NCBI RefSeq assembly: GCF_900240305.1
Contig: NZ_LT964854.1
Span: 744,001-808,000 of the forward strand
Length of the DNA stretch: 64,000 nt
DNA from: Ottowia massiliensis
GTDB lineage: Bacteria > Pseudomonadota > Gammaproteobacteria > Burkholderiales > Burkholderiaceae_C
Direction: 5' to 3'
Shown here: one piece after another, positions 1 through 7,502 of the stretch
Numbering within the stretch: position 1 is the first letter of the stretch
Layout of the letters: every line of letters begins with the position of its first letter
Made by a program: the position numbers and the translations under genes
Notes under the pieces: generated by a model
Told to the model about the DNA's origin: nothing
The model's database searches: none
The model's input: the letters and a program-made list of their open reading frames with translations, nothing else

Positions 1-1
1 T

Positions 2-1357
2 TCAGCCCGCCCGCAAGGCATCGGCCAGCGACTGGGCCAGGCGCTGGGCCTGGGCGGCATCGGGGCACTCGACCATCACGCGCACCAGCGGTTCGGTGCC
101 GCTGGCGCGGATGAGCACGCGGCCCGTGCGGCCCAGTTCGGCTTCGGCGGCGCGCGTGGCCTGTTGCAGGCGGGGGTTGTTTTGCCAGTCTTGGCCGGGG
201 GCCAGGCGCACGTTGATGAGCGGCTGTGGAAAAAGCTGCACGCCTGCCAGCGCCTCGGCCAGCGTGCGGCCCGTTTGCACCAGCGCGTGGAGCACTTGCA
301 AGGCGCTGACGATGCCGTCGCCCGTGGTGTGCTTGTCCAGCACGAGCAGGTGGCCCGATCCTTCGCCGCCCAGCGGCCAGCGGCGCGCCATCAGTTCTTC
401 GAGCACGTAGCGGTCGCCCACTTTCGCGCGCACGAGTTGCAGGCCGCGCTGTTGCAGCGCCAGTTCCACAGCCATATTGGTCATGAGCGTGCCCACCACG
501 CCCGCCAGGGGCGCGCCTTGCTCCAGCCGGTGCAGCGCCAGCAGGTAAAGCAGCTCGTCGCCGGTGTAAAGGCGCCCGTGCCCATCCACCATTTGCAGGC
601 GGTCGGCGTCGCCATCCAGCGCAATGCCGATGTGCGCGCCATGCTGGCGCACGGCCTGCTGCAAGGCCTGCGGGTGCGTGGCGCCCACGCCGTCGTTGAT
701 GTTCAGGCCGTCAGGCTGGTTGCCAATGGCGATGACTTCGGCCCCCAGCTCGTGAAAAACGGCCGGGGCGATCTGGTAGGCCGCGCCGTGGGCGGCGTCC
801 ACCACGATCTTCAGCCCGCGCAGGCTCAAATCCGCGCCGAAAGTGCTTTTGCAGAACTCGATGTAGCGGCCCGCCGCGTCGTCCAGCCGGCGCGAGCGGC
901 CCAGCGCGGCCGATTCCACCCACTGCGGGGCTTCTTGCAGCGCCGCTTCCACTTGCTGCTCCCATTCGTCGGGCAGCTTGGCGCCGTCGGCGCTGAAAAA
1001 CTTGATGCCGTTGTCGGCGTAGCGGTTGTGGCTGGCGCTGATGACCACGCCCAGGCTGGCGCGCTGCGCCCGCGTGAGGTAGGCCACGGCGGGCGTGGGC
1101 ACGGGGCCGAGCAGCAGCGCGCCCACGCCAGCGGAGTTCAGGCCCGATTCGAGCGCGCTTTCCAGCATGTAGCCGGAAATGCGCGTGTCTTTGCCAATGA
1201 GCACGAGCGGGCTGCCTGACTGGCCTTGTGCGCTTTGTGCCTGGCGCTTGAGCACGCGGCCCACGGCGTGCCCCAGGCGCAGCACGAAATCAGGCGTGAT
1301 GGGCGGCTGCCCCACCGTGCCGCGTATGCCGTCGGTGCCGAAATACTGGCGGGTCAT
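2..1357 (-). CDS. glmM: Phosphoglucosamine mutase GlmM
   Basis: Cytoplasmic enzyme converting glucosamine-6-phosphate to glucosamine-1-phosphate on the way to UDP-GlcNAc for peptidoglycan and LPS. The 451-residue protein has the full alpha-D-phosphohexomutase layout: N-terminal FGTDGIRG, the phosphoserine loop SASHN near residue 109, the metal-binding DGDADR at 248-253, the sugar-binding GEGSGH, and the phosphate-binding RASGTEP near residue 419. Length is normal and the stop codon lies at bases 2-4, so the gene is complete. folP, which usually precedes glmM in proteobacteria (ftsH-folP-glmM), is absent: a dispersed repeat and then yceD on the other strand lie upstream. Very secure call. Confidence 0.97.
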   Translation of the reverse strand: MTRQYFGTDGIRGTVGQPPITPDFVLRLGHAVGRVLKRQAQSAQGQSGSPLVLIGKDTRISGYMLESALESGLNSAGVGALLLGPVPTPAVAYLTRAQRASLGVVISASHNRYADNGIKFFSADGAKLPDEWEQQVEAALQEAPQWVESAALGRSRRLDDAAGRYIEFCKSTFGADLSLRGLKIVVDAAHGAAYQIAPAVFHELGAEVIAIGNQPDGLNINDGVGATHPQALQQAVRQHGAHIGIALDGDADRLQMVDGHGRLYTGDELLYLLALHRLEQGAPLAGVVGTLMTNMAVELALQQRGLQLVRAKVGDRYVLEELMARRWPLGGEGSGHLLVLDKHTTGDGIVSALQVLHALVQTGRTLAEALAGVQLFPQPLINVRLAPGQDWQNNPRLQQATRAAEAELGRTGRVLIRASGTEPLVRVMVECPDAAQAQRLAQSLADALRAG

Positions 1358-1415
1358 GATCCGGAAAGTCCTTTTGCGAAGAAGCGAAGGCGCGATTGTC
1401 TAGGACGGCTGCCTA

Positions 1416-1500
1416 CATCAAAAACAGGAGCAAATTCATGGCTCTGAAATACCGCTCTGCGCACATTTCACTAGGACATATTGCTATCAATCAAGTAGCG
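1416..1500 (-). repeat. Dispersed 85-bp intergenic repeat, copy 1
   Basis: One of a family whose forward form begins near TTCGCTCCT, has the core AATAGCATGATGTCCTAGTGGAAT followed by GCGC, and ends GAATTCGCTCCTGTTTTTGAT. This copy is in reverse orientation (AAAACAGGAGCAAATTC at its left, CACTAGGACAT in its middle). It lies between the divergent starts of glmM and yceD. Confidence 0.85.
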
Positions 1501-1570
1501 CAAACTGACCGGAAATGAACGCCATTTCCGGCCAGCGCGAAACGCAGGCCGCCCGCCCTACACTCGCCCG

Positions 1571-2146
1571 ATGCAATCCGACTATGCCCCCGAATCCCTT
1601 GACGTGGCCTCTTTCTCGGCCTCGGCCAGCCGCCTGCAGGGCGTCAGCCCGCTGGAGCAATACCCGCGCCTGGCGCAAGACTGCCTGCCCGCGCCGGAAG
1701 GCGTGCAGGTGCGCTGGCTGGCCCGTGGTCTGCGGCTGGCGCTGCCTGGCGCGGGCGTGCTGCCCGCCCTGCACCTGCAAGCGCAGGCCGAGCTGCCGCT
1801 GGCCTGCCAGCTGTGCCTGGGCAGCGTGCGCACGCCCGTGACGGTGGACCGGCGCTTTGCCTTCGCCGCCAGCGAAGAAGCCGCAGCCCGGCTGGACGAA
1901 CAGGCCGAAGACGTGGATGTGCTGGCGCTCGCGCCCCGGCTGAATCTGCACGCCCTGATTGAAGACGAGCTGCTGATGGCGCTGCCGCTGACGCCGCGCC
2001 ACGCCAACGCCTGCCCGGAACACGTGCCCATGTCGGCCCAGTCCGAAGGCTTTGACGCGGCGGCCCGCCGCCCCAGCCCGTTTGCCGCACTGGCCGCGCT
2101 CAAGGACGGCGGCAAGAGCGGCCCTGCCAATGGCGCGAAAGCGTGA
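1571..2146 (+). CDS. yceD: YceD/DUF177 family protein
   Basis: A 191-residue member of the DUF177 family, which is almost always encoded just before rpmF in bacteria. The family is linked to 23S rRNA/ribosome accumulation (shown in E. coli and plants), but its exact biochemical role is unsettled. The sequence has the expected CQLC pair in the middle and an acidic stretch (EDVDVLALAPR) before the conserved LIEDELLMALPL segment. The start ATG at 1571 gives a normal N-terminus. It lies 107 bp before rpmF, probably in one transcript. The name follows family and position. Confidence 0.9.
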   Translation: MQSDYAPESLDVASFSASASRLQGVSPLEQYPRLAQDCLPAPEGVQVRWLARGLRLALPGAGVLPALHLQAQAELPLACQLCLGSVRTPVTVDRRFAFAASEEAAARLDEQAEDVDVLALAPRLNLHALIEDELLMALPLTPRHANACPEHVPMSAQSEGFDAAARRPSPFAALAALKDGGKSGPANGAKA

Positions 2147-2253
2147 GCTGGCTATAATCCGCCGCTTTGGCATCTCGGTGCCAGCTCGTTTTTCCATCTC
2201 TTTCACGCTCTGCCGCCCGCGCCGCGCTGGCGGCAGTTTCACAAGGAGCCATC

Positions 2254-2436
2254 ATGGCTGTTCAACAGAACAAAAAATCGCCTTCCAAGCGCGGAATGCA
2301 CCGCTCGCACAATGCCCTCACCGCCCCCGGCATTGCAGAAGAACCCACCACGGGCGAAATCCACCTGCGCCACCACATCAGCCCCAACGGCTTTTACCGT
2401 GGCCGCCAGGTCATCAAGCCCAAGTCGCAAGACTGA
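2254..2436 (+). CDS. rpmF: 50S ribosomal protein L32
   Basis: Sixty-residue L32 of the large ribosomal subunit. It begins MAVQQNKKSPSKRGMHRS, the classic L32 N-terminus, and ends with the basic RGRQVIKPKSQD. An AAGGAG ribosome-binding site sits about 7 bp before the ATG. In most proteobacteria plsX follows directly. Here a terminator-like hairpin and about 4 kb of other DNA intervene, so the usual yceD-rpmF-plsX-fabH operon is interrupted after this gene. Confidence 0.97.
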   Translation: MAVQQNKKSPSKRGMHRSHNALTAPGIAEEPTTGEIHLRHHISPNGFYRGRQVIKPKSQD

Positions 2437-2490
2437 GGCGAGTCTTTCCGGCAGCAGAAATCAGGCTGCCAGCGGCGCTCCCGTCATTCC

Positions 2491-2533
2491 AAAGGCCCGG
2501 CACTACGCCTGATCTGCGTAGCCTCCGGGCCTT
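2491..2533 (+). terminator. Hairpin after rpmF
   Basis: AAGGCCCGG...ACGC-loop-GCGT...CCGGGCCTT forms a long stem about 55 bp after the rpmF stop. The run of T after it is short (TTCGTTGTT), so termination may be partial. The stretch 2437-2573 holds nothing else recognisable. Confidence 0.6.
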
Positions 2534-2573
2534 CGTTGTTCATGGAACCGGCGTTTCATGGCGCGGGCCTCTT

Positions 2574-2727
2574 GGAACCTGTTCAAAGTCTGCCCGTGAG
2601 TATGAAAAACGCGGCTTCGGGCAGCCTGCAGCGTTGCACGCCTTCGCCGCCCCCAAGGCCCGTCTGCGGTTTGCGCCTTGCAGCTCATTCCGATTCCCGT
2701 GCTGTCGCCCCTCACAGCCAGACTCTG
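2574..2727. repeat. Palindromic MITE-like element, copy 1 (right end cut)
   Basis: Left arm GGAACCTGTTCAAAGTCTG and right arm ...CGCCCCTCACAGCCAGACTCTG are inverted relative to each other. The same arms occur at 26560, 27391 and 33754. The expected outer tail of the right arm (GAACAGGTTC) is missing: the element stops where the polA fragment begins. No transposase is encoded, so it looks like a non-autonomous palindromic element. Confidence 0.7.
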
Positions 2728-3249
2728 CCAAAACCATCAACTTCGCGGCTTGATTGACGGCATGGGCCAATACGGCCTCGCCAAGTCGCTGGGTATAGGC
2801 AGCCTGTCCGCCAAAACCTTCATCGCCCGCTACTTCGCCCGCACCTTGGCGTTGCCGAATACATGCAGCGCACCAAAGAACAAGCCGCAGTCCAAGGCTT
2901 CGTCGAGAACCCGTCCGGCCGCCGCCTCTACCTGCCCAACATCCGCAACAAAAACGCCAACGCCCGCGCCGGAGCCGAACGCGCCGCCATCAACGCCCCC
3001 ATGCAAGGCACTGCATCCGACCTCATCAAACGCGCCATGACAGACGTGTCCCGCTGGCTTTCAGACGGCCTGACAAGCAAATTGATTATGCGGGAGCATG
3101 ACAAACTGGCGCTGGAAGCGCCTGAAGCCAAACTGGATTTAGTCAAAGAAAAACGGCCGCAGATGATGGTGAAAGTGGATGAAGGGATATTGAAAGTGCC
3201 GCTGATAACAGAGGTTGGCGCGGGCATGAATTGGGGAAAAGCGCATTGA
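2727..3249 (+). pseudogene. DNA polymerase I C-terminal fragment (broken polA)
   Basis: Reading across frames gives the end of the Pol I polymerase domain. It starts with the O-helix segment AKTINF...GMGQYGLAKSLGI, continues through YMQRTKEQAA, GRRLYLPNI, NARAGAERAAINAPMQGT and DLIKRAMTDVSRWLSDGL, and ends near GMNWGKAH with a stop. There are at least two frameshifts: about 2 extra bases after ATCAACTTC (near 2745) and 1 lost base near 2853 in YFAR-GVAEY. Motif C, normally HDE, reads HDK. The N-terminal three quarters of the gene are absent, so this cannot be a working polymerase. Composition and wording resemble Neisseriaceae polA, which is inference without a search. Confidence 0.88.
3060..3069 (-). 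other. Match to the neisserial DNA uptake sequence core
   Basis: TTCAGACGGC is the reverse complement of GCCGTCTGAA, the 10-base DNA uptake sequence of Neisseria. It lies inside the polA fragment, in the codons for LSDGL. A single 10-base match is weak evidence alone, but it agrees with the neisserial look of the surrounding fragment. Confidence 0.5.
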
Positions 3250-3293
3250 GGTTGTGCAGTATTCAAGAGATTGTTTCAAGAAGGGGATAGACA

Positions 3294-5447
3294 ATGAGTA
3301 TTCAAAATTTAATTAAAGAAGGCATAGATTTATTCAAGAATAAAAAATTTGATGAAGCAATTACGAAACTGAGTCAGGCTTTAGAAAAAATTGAAAATAA
3401 AGATAGCCATATTCAGGAGCAAAATGATATTCAGTTTTGGCTAGGCCGTTGCTATTTTGAGCAGGCGATAAAAGCCAAAGGAGAGGCTTCTACACGGTTG
3501 TTTGAACAGGCAATTGAACACCACCAACAACAATTGAGGCTTGCCAAACAGTTGGAGGGCGAAAACGGTATTCAGGAACAGATCTATGCCCAATCTTGGT
3601 TAGGCAACTGCTATTTAGAGCAGGCGAGGAGAGCCAAAGGAGAGGATGCGAATCAGTTATTTGGACAAGCAGATGAATGTTTCAAAAAGCAATTAGAGCT
3701 TGCCGAACGGCTGACAGACAAACAAAACAGTCTTCAAGAACAAATCTATGCCCAACATTGGTTAGGCAACTGTTATTTAGAGCAGGCGAGGAGAGCCAAA
3801 GGAGAGGATGCGAATCAGTTATTTGGACAAGCAGGCGAGTGTTTCAAAAAGCAATTAGAGCTTGCCGAACGGCTGACAGACAAACAAAACAGTCTTCAAG
3901 AACAAATCTATGCCCAACATTGGTTAGGTCGCTACTACTTTAAGCGGGCGAAGAAAGCCAAAGGAGAGGATGCGAATCAGTTATTTGGACAGGCAAGTGG
4001 GTGTTTCAAGCAAAAATTGGAACTTGCAGAACTGCTAGAGGGGAAAAACGGCATTTGGGAACAGATTAATACTAAATGGTGTCTGGGTTATTGTGATTAC
4101 GCAAAAGCAATTGCTATTGAAAACAACAACAATAATGATAAGAATTGTTTCAAAGATTTATCAAGAAGTGCTGCTAGATGGTTTTTATGCGCTTTAAGAC
4201 AAATGAAGCAATTAGATGATGATGAACTGCGAAAGAAAAAAATCCAAAGGAAAATTTATCATTATTTGAAAAAAATTTATTTTCTTGAAGCAACATGGGT
4301 GCGTTACTTTAAATGGAAAAAACAAGAAATACAGGAAAATTTATTTGAAAAGCAAAAGAGCGATTTAACCAATGCAATATCCATTATTCTGGCGGTTTTA
4401 AATATTCCACCTATTGAATTAGGTTCAATTCCGCTTGCCCATTATACTTCACCTTCCGTATGCGAGAAATTATTCGGCATTGTTCATGATAAAAATGATG
4501 TCAATAATAAAGACAAGGATCCAGTTGACAAGCAGCAGGCCAGTCCAATGAGAATCAGCAGCTCCACCTATATGAACGATCCAACAGAAGGAGAAGGATT
4601 GTTGGAGTTACTTAATCTGCAGGATTTGGAATTGAAAAACAAAATCAATTGCCCTGACTATAATGCTTTTTTTACCTGTTTTTCCAGCCGCGTAAACGAT
4701 TTGAACCAGTTCCGTCTGTATGGCAAAGAAAATGATGTTGAAGCATCAGGCTGTTGTTTGGTGTTTAATAAAGATGGGGATTGGCTGAAAGAGTCCGATA
4801 TTTCCTTCTCATTCCGCAGCATGGCAGAAAAAGGGGATGAATATTCGAGGGAGCAGCCGGTAGAAGCAGACATATCTGATGCAGATTTGGAAGATGCAAA
4901 CCTGCCGCTTTATCAAGTGGCTTATATTGCTTATCAAGATATTGCTTATCAAGATGAATATCTTGCCGAAGATAAATGCAGCATATGGCTGCCAAAAAAT
5001 AAGCAAAAATTCGGCATTCAATTGGAGCCTGTAGGAAAAAATCCAGGATGGCATCAATTGCGCATCAACAAGCTTGAAGAAGCGTTGATGAAATTAATGG
5101 AAAAATCTAACGAAATCAACAAGGAAGACAGAAAAGCTTTGGAATATATCCGCTATCTGTTTAAAGATTTTGCATTCCGCGATGAAGAAGAGTTTCGCCT
5201 GCTAAAAATTGAAAAAATCGGTTCGGACAAAATCGAATATTGCGAAACTACGCAATCCATCTATCTGCCTTATGCTGATGCGCGCGATATTGTGGATGAA
5301 GTGATTTTGGGGACAAATTACGAAAAAAGCGGGAAAGGGCGCAAGGCGGAAGCGTTTCAGCATTTGATGCGGAAGCATTACCCAAATATTAAAGTTTCCC
5401 GCTCGTCATTGCCAATTAATGCCAATCCGCCGATCAAGAAGGATTAG
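3294..5447 (+). CDS. TPR-repeat protein with C-terminal DUF2971-like domain
   Basis: A 717-residue protein with AT-rich codons unlike its neighbours. Residues about 1-290 are helical repeats with a 54-residue period built on EQARRAKGEDANQLFGQA and EQIYAQHWLGNCYL, resembling tandem TPR/Sel1-type pairs. Two units are nearly identical in DNA. Residues about 375-700 resemble the DUF2971 family: an opening LAHYTS, then SSTYMNDPTEGEGLLE, FFTCFSSRVNDLNQFRLYG, FRDEEEFRLLK and a final VDEVILGTNY. The function of DUF2971 is not established. No signal peptide or membrane span is visible, so it is probably cytoplasmic. AAGGGG about 8 bases upstream supports the ATG. It is bracketed by two broken polA 3' ends, which marks it as island cargo. 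A role in phage defence or stress is only a guess from that setting. Confidence 0.75.
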   Translation: MSIQNLIKEGIDLFKNKKFDEAITKLSQALEKIENKDSHIQEQNDIQFWLGRCYFEQAIKAKGEASTRLFEQAIEHHQQQLRLAKQLEGENGIQEQIYAQSWLGNCYLEQARRAKGEDANQLFGQADECFKKQLELAERLTDKQNSLQEQIYAQHWLGNCYLEQARRAKGEDANQLFGQAGECFKKQLELAERLTDKQNSLQEQIYAQHWLGRYYFKRAKKAKGEDANQLFGQASGCFKQKLELAELLEGKNGIWEQINTKWCLGYCDYAKAIAIENNNNNDKNCFKDLSRSAARWFLCALRQMKQLDDDELRKKKIQRKIYHYLKKIYFLEATWVRYFKWKKQEIQENLFEKQKSDLTNAISIILAVLNIPPIELGSIPLAHYTSPSVCEKLFGIVHDKNDVNNKDKDPVDKQQASPMRISSSTYMNDPTEGEGLLELLNLQDLELKNKINCPDYNAFFTCFSSRVNDLNQFRLYGKENDVEASGCCLVFNKDGDWLKESDISFSFRSMAEKGDEYSREQPVEADISDADLEDANLPLYQVAYIAYQDIAYQDEYLAEDKCSIWLPKNKQKFGIQLEPVGKNPGWHQLRINKLEEALMKLMEKSNEINKEDRKALEYIRYLFKDFAFRDEEEFRLLKIEKIGSDKIEYCETTQSIYLPYADARDIVDEVILGTNYEKSGKGRKAEAFQHLMRKHYPNIKVSRSSLPINANPPIKKD
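3618..3941 (+). repeat. Tandem 162-bp repeat inside the TPR gene
   Basis: Bases 3618-3779 and 3780-3941 are almost identical, differing by a few bases in the middle and in the last dozen. Each encodes one 54-residue repeat. More diverged units flank them at about 3456-3617 and 3942-4103. This suggests recent unequal duplication. Confidence 0.85.
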
Positions 5448-5514
5448 CCAGCAGCAGGCCGGATATTTAAGCCACTGCCATCCCAAAGCTGCCGGATTCG
5501 AGAATCCGGCCTGC

Positions 5515-5662
5515 CAAACTGGTGCTGGAAGTACCCGAAGCCAAACTGGATTGGGTAAAAGAAAAACTGCCGCAGATGATGGCGAAGGTGGATGCAGGGA
5601 TGTTGAAAGTACCGCTGGTGGCTGAAGCTGGTGTGGGAGCGAATTGGGAAGATGTGCATTAA
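5515..5662 (+). pseudogene. Second DNA polymerase I 3' end fragment
   Basis: In one frame this reads KLVLEVPEAKLDWVKEKL, then PQMMAKVDAGMLKVPLV and GANWEDVH followed by TAA, which is the last 48 or so residues of Pol I. It covers the same stretch as 3098-3249 at roughly 80 percent base identity, in the same orientation. The reading frame is undamaged but there is no gene before it. Together the two copies form direct repeats around the TPR/DUF2971-like gene. After it, 5663-5763 holds only a short open tail ending RARQKCYF and then TAA, of unknown origin. Confidence 0.85.
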
Positions 5663-5763
5663 TATTGTTAGGTACAATTTTGTCGGCAACTCATGGGGAC
5701 GCAAGTACAGATCCAACCTGAACCGCGCCCGCCAAAAATGCTATTTTTAAGAGTCATGCGCTG

Positions 5764-6414
5764 ATGTTTTACATAATCGTTGCAGTCAAACTCATCTTGG
5801 GCCTATTGGCGCTTGTGCTGGTGATTAATTTGACCGGAAAGGGCAATCTTGCGCCCGCTTCGGCCAGCGACCAGGTGCAGAACTATGTGCTTGGCGGTAT
5901 TGTCGGTGGGGTCATCTACAACACTGATATTTCTATTCCTGTATTCATGTTGATTTTGGCCATTTGGTTTGCGGCGGTTTTATCGCTGCGCTGGCTGAAA
6001 AAACATAATAATTGGGTCAAGAGATGGGTGGACGGGCAACCTGTCATGTTGATTTCACGCGGCAAAATCGATGTGGACGCGGCACGCAAGGCAGGCATCT
6101 CGGCAAATGATTTGTCCTTCAAGCTGCGTATGCAGGGCATTTATGCGGTCAAAGATGTCAAGCAGGCCATTCTTGAGCAGGACGGGCAGCTCATCATCAC
6201 ATCTTTTGGCGAGGAAAATCCGAAATATCCGTTGATTACCGACGGCAGCATTCAGCCGGCCATACTGGAAATGATTGATAAAGATGAAAATTGGCTGCTG
6301 GCTGAATTGAAAACCCAAGGAATCACGGACGTTGGCACGGTATTTCTTGCGGAATACGACAACGGAAAGATTACAGTAACGAGCTCTCTCCCGAATCAAG
6401 GCTTACACATATGA
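5764..6414 (+). CDS. DUF421 (YetF-like) membrane protein
   Basis: A 216-residue protein with two or three N-terminal membrane segments (about residues 3-22, 40-52 and 58-75). A soluble domain follows with the family pattern GQPVMLISRGKID, LSFKLRMQGIYAVKDVKQAILEQDGQL and a final TVFLAEYDNGKITV. YetF-type proteins are inner-membrane proteins of unknown biochemical function. Codon use is more AT-rich than in plsX but less so than in the TPR gene. Its TGA overlaps the plsX ATG (ATGA at 6411-6414), so the two are probably translationally coupled. It appears to have arrived with the preceding insert, because rpmF and plsX are normally adjacent. Confidence 0.85.
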   Translation: MFYIIVAVKLILGLLALVLVINLTGKGNLAPASASDQVQNYVLGGIVGGVIYNTDISIPVFMLILAIWFAAVLSLRWLKKHNNWVKRWVDGQPVMLISRGKIDVDAARKAGISANDLSFKLRMQGIYAVKDVKQAILEQDGQLIITSFGEENPKYPLITDGSIQPAILEMIDKDENWLLAELKTQGITDVGTVFLAEYDNGKITVTSSLPNQGLHI

Positions 6415-7454
6415 CCATTCTGGCCATTGATTGCATGGGCGGCGACCACGGCACGCAAGTCACGCTGCCAGCCTGCCGCCAGTTTCTGAAGCAGCATGAC
6501 GACGCCAGCCTGCTGCTGGTGGGGCAGCCCGAGGCGCTGGCGGGTTTTGCGCATCCCCGTGCGCGCGTGGTGCCCGCCAGCGAAATCGTGAGCATGGACG
6601 ACCCTGTGGAAGTAGCCCTGCGGCGCAAGAAAGACTCGTCCATGCGCGTGGCCATCGAGCAGGTGAAAGGCGGCCAGGCCGACGTGGCCCTGTCCGCCGG
6701 CAACACGGGCGCGCTCATGGCCATTGCCCGCTACGTGCTGAAAACCGCTGAAGGCATTGACCGCCCCGCCATCGCCTACCCCATGCCCAACAGCAAGGGC
6801 GGCGCCACCACCATGCTCGATCTGGGCGCCAACGTGGACTGCACCGCCGAGCACCTGCTGCAATTTGCCGTGCTGGGATCGGCCCTGGTTTCAGCCCTGA
6901 GCGGCAAGCCCGACCCGCTCGTGGGCCTGCTCAACATCGGCGAAGAGGCCATCAAGGGCAGCGAAGAAATCAAGCGCGCTGGCGAGCTGCTGCGCCAGGC
7001 CGCGCAAACCGGCGTGATCAACTTTTACGGCAACGTGGAGGGCAACGACACCTTCAAGGGCACCACCGACATCGTGGTATGCGACGGCTTCGTGGGCAAC
7101 GTGGCGCTGAAAACCACCGAAGGGCTGGCCAGCATGATTGCGGGCTTTCTGCGCGAAGAGTTCTCGCGCAACCTGCTCACCAAACTGGCCGCGCTGGCGG
7201 CCATGCCCGTGCTGGGCGCGCTGAAAAAGCGCATCGACCCGCGCCGCCACAACGGTGCGGCCCTGCTGGGGCTGCGCGGCCTGGTCTTCAAGAGCCACGG
7301 CGGCGCTGATGAATTCGCGTTCTGCTGCGCCATGACCCGCGCGTATGATGCGGCCCGCCACGGACTGCTGGGCCGCGTGCAGGAGCGCATCACGCGCGCC
7401 GCGCCGCTGCTGGCCTGCGCCGCTCCCCAGCCGGCCGTCACCACGACAAACTGA
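6411..7454 (+). CDS. plsX: Phosphate acyltransferase PlsX
   Basis: Makes acyl-phosphate from acyl-ACP, the first step of the PlsX/PlsY route to phosphatidic acid. It is a peripheral inner-membrane enzyme. The 347-residue sequence begins with the family signature LAIDCMGGDHG and has DVALSAGNTGALMA, the Mg/phosphate region FYGNVEGND and VVCDGFVGNVALKTTEG. The ATG at 6411 matches the family N-terminus exactly. It is followed by a hairpin and then fabH. The upstream neighbour is the acquired DUF421 gene instead of rpmF, so its native promoter or read-through from rpmF may have been altered. Confidence 0.96.
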   Translation: MTILAIDCMGGDHGTQVTLPACRQFLKQHDDASLLLVGQPEALAGFAHPRARVVPASEIVSMDDPVEVALRRKKDSSMRVAIEQVKGGQADVALSAGNTGALMAIARYVLKTAEGIDRPAIAYPMPNSKGGATTMLDLGANVDCTAEHLLQFAVLGSALVSALSGKPDPLVGLLNIGEEAIKGSEEIKRAGELLRQAAQTGVINFYGNVEGNDTFKGTTDIVVCDGFVGNVALKTTEGLASMIAGFLREEFSRNLLTKLAALAAMPVLGALKKRIDPRRHNGAALLGLRGLVFKSHGGADEFAFCCAMTRAYDAARHGLLGRVQERITRAAPLLACAAPQPAVTTTN

Positions 7455-7460
7455 ATGAAA

Positions 7461-7489
7461 ACGCCGCCCTCTTGGGCGGCGTGTTTTTT
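7461..7489 (+). terminator. Terminator-like hairpin between plsX and fabH
   Basis: ACGCCGCCC-TCTT-GGGCGGCGT followed by GTTTTTT, a compact GC-rich stem with a T run directly after plsX. It sits within what is usually one operon and may lower fabH expression relative to plsX. Confidence 0.8.
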
Positions 7490-7502
7490 GGAGACATTTT
7501 TC

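Noticed and set aside
2727..3249. A separate small gene at 2863-3249
   Set aside because: Its sequence is the end of DNA polymerase I in one of the frames left by frameshifts, so it belongs to the broken polA fragment.
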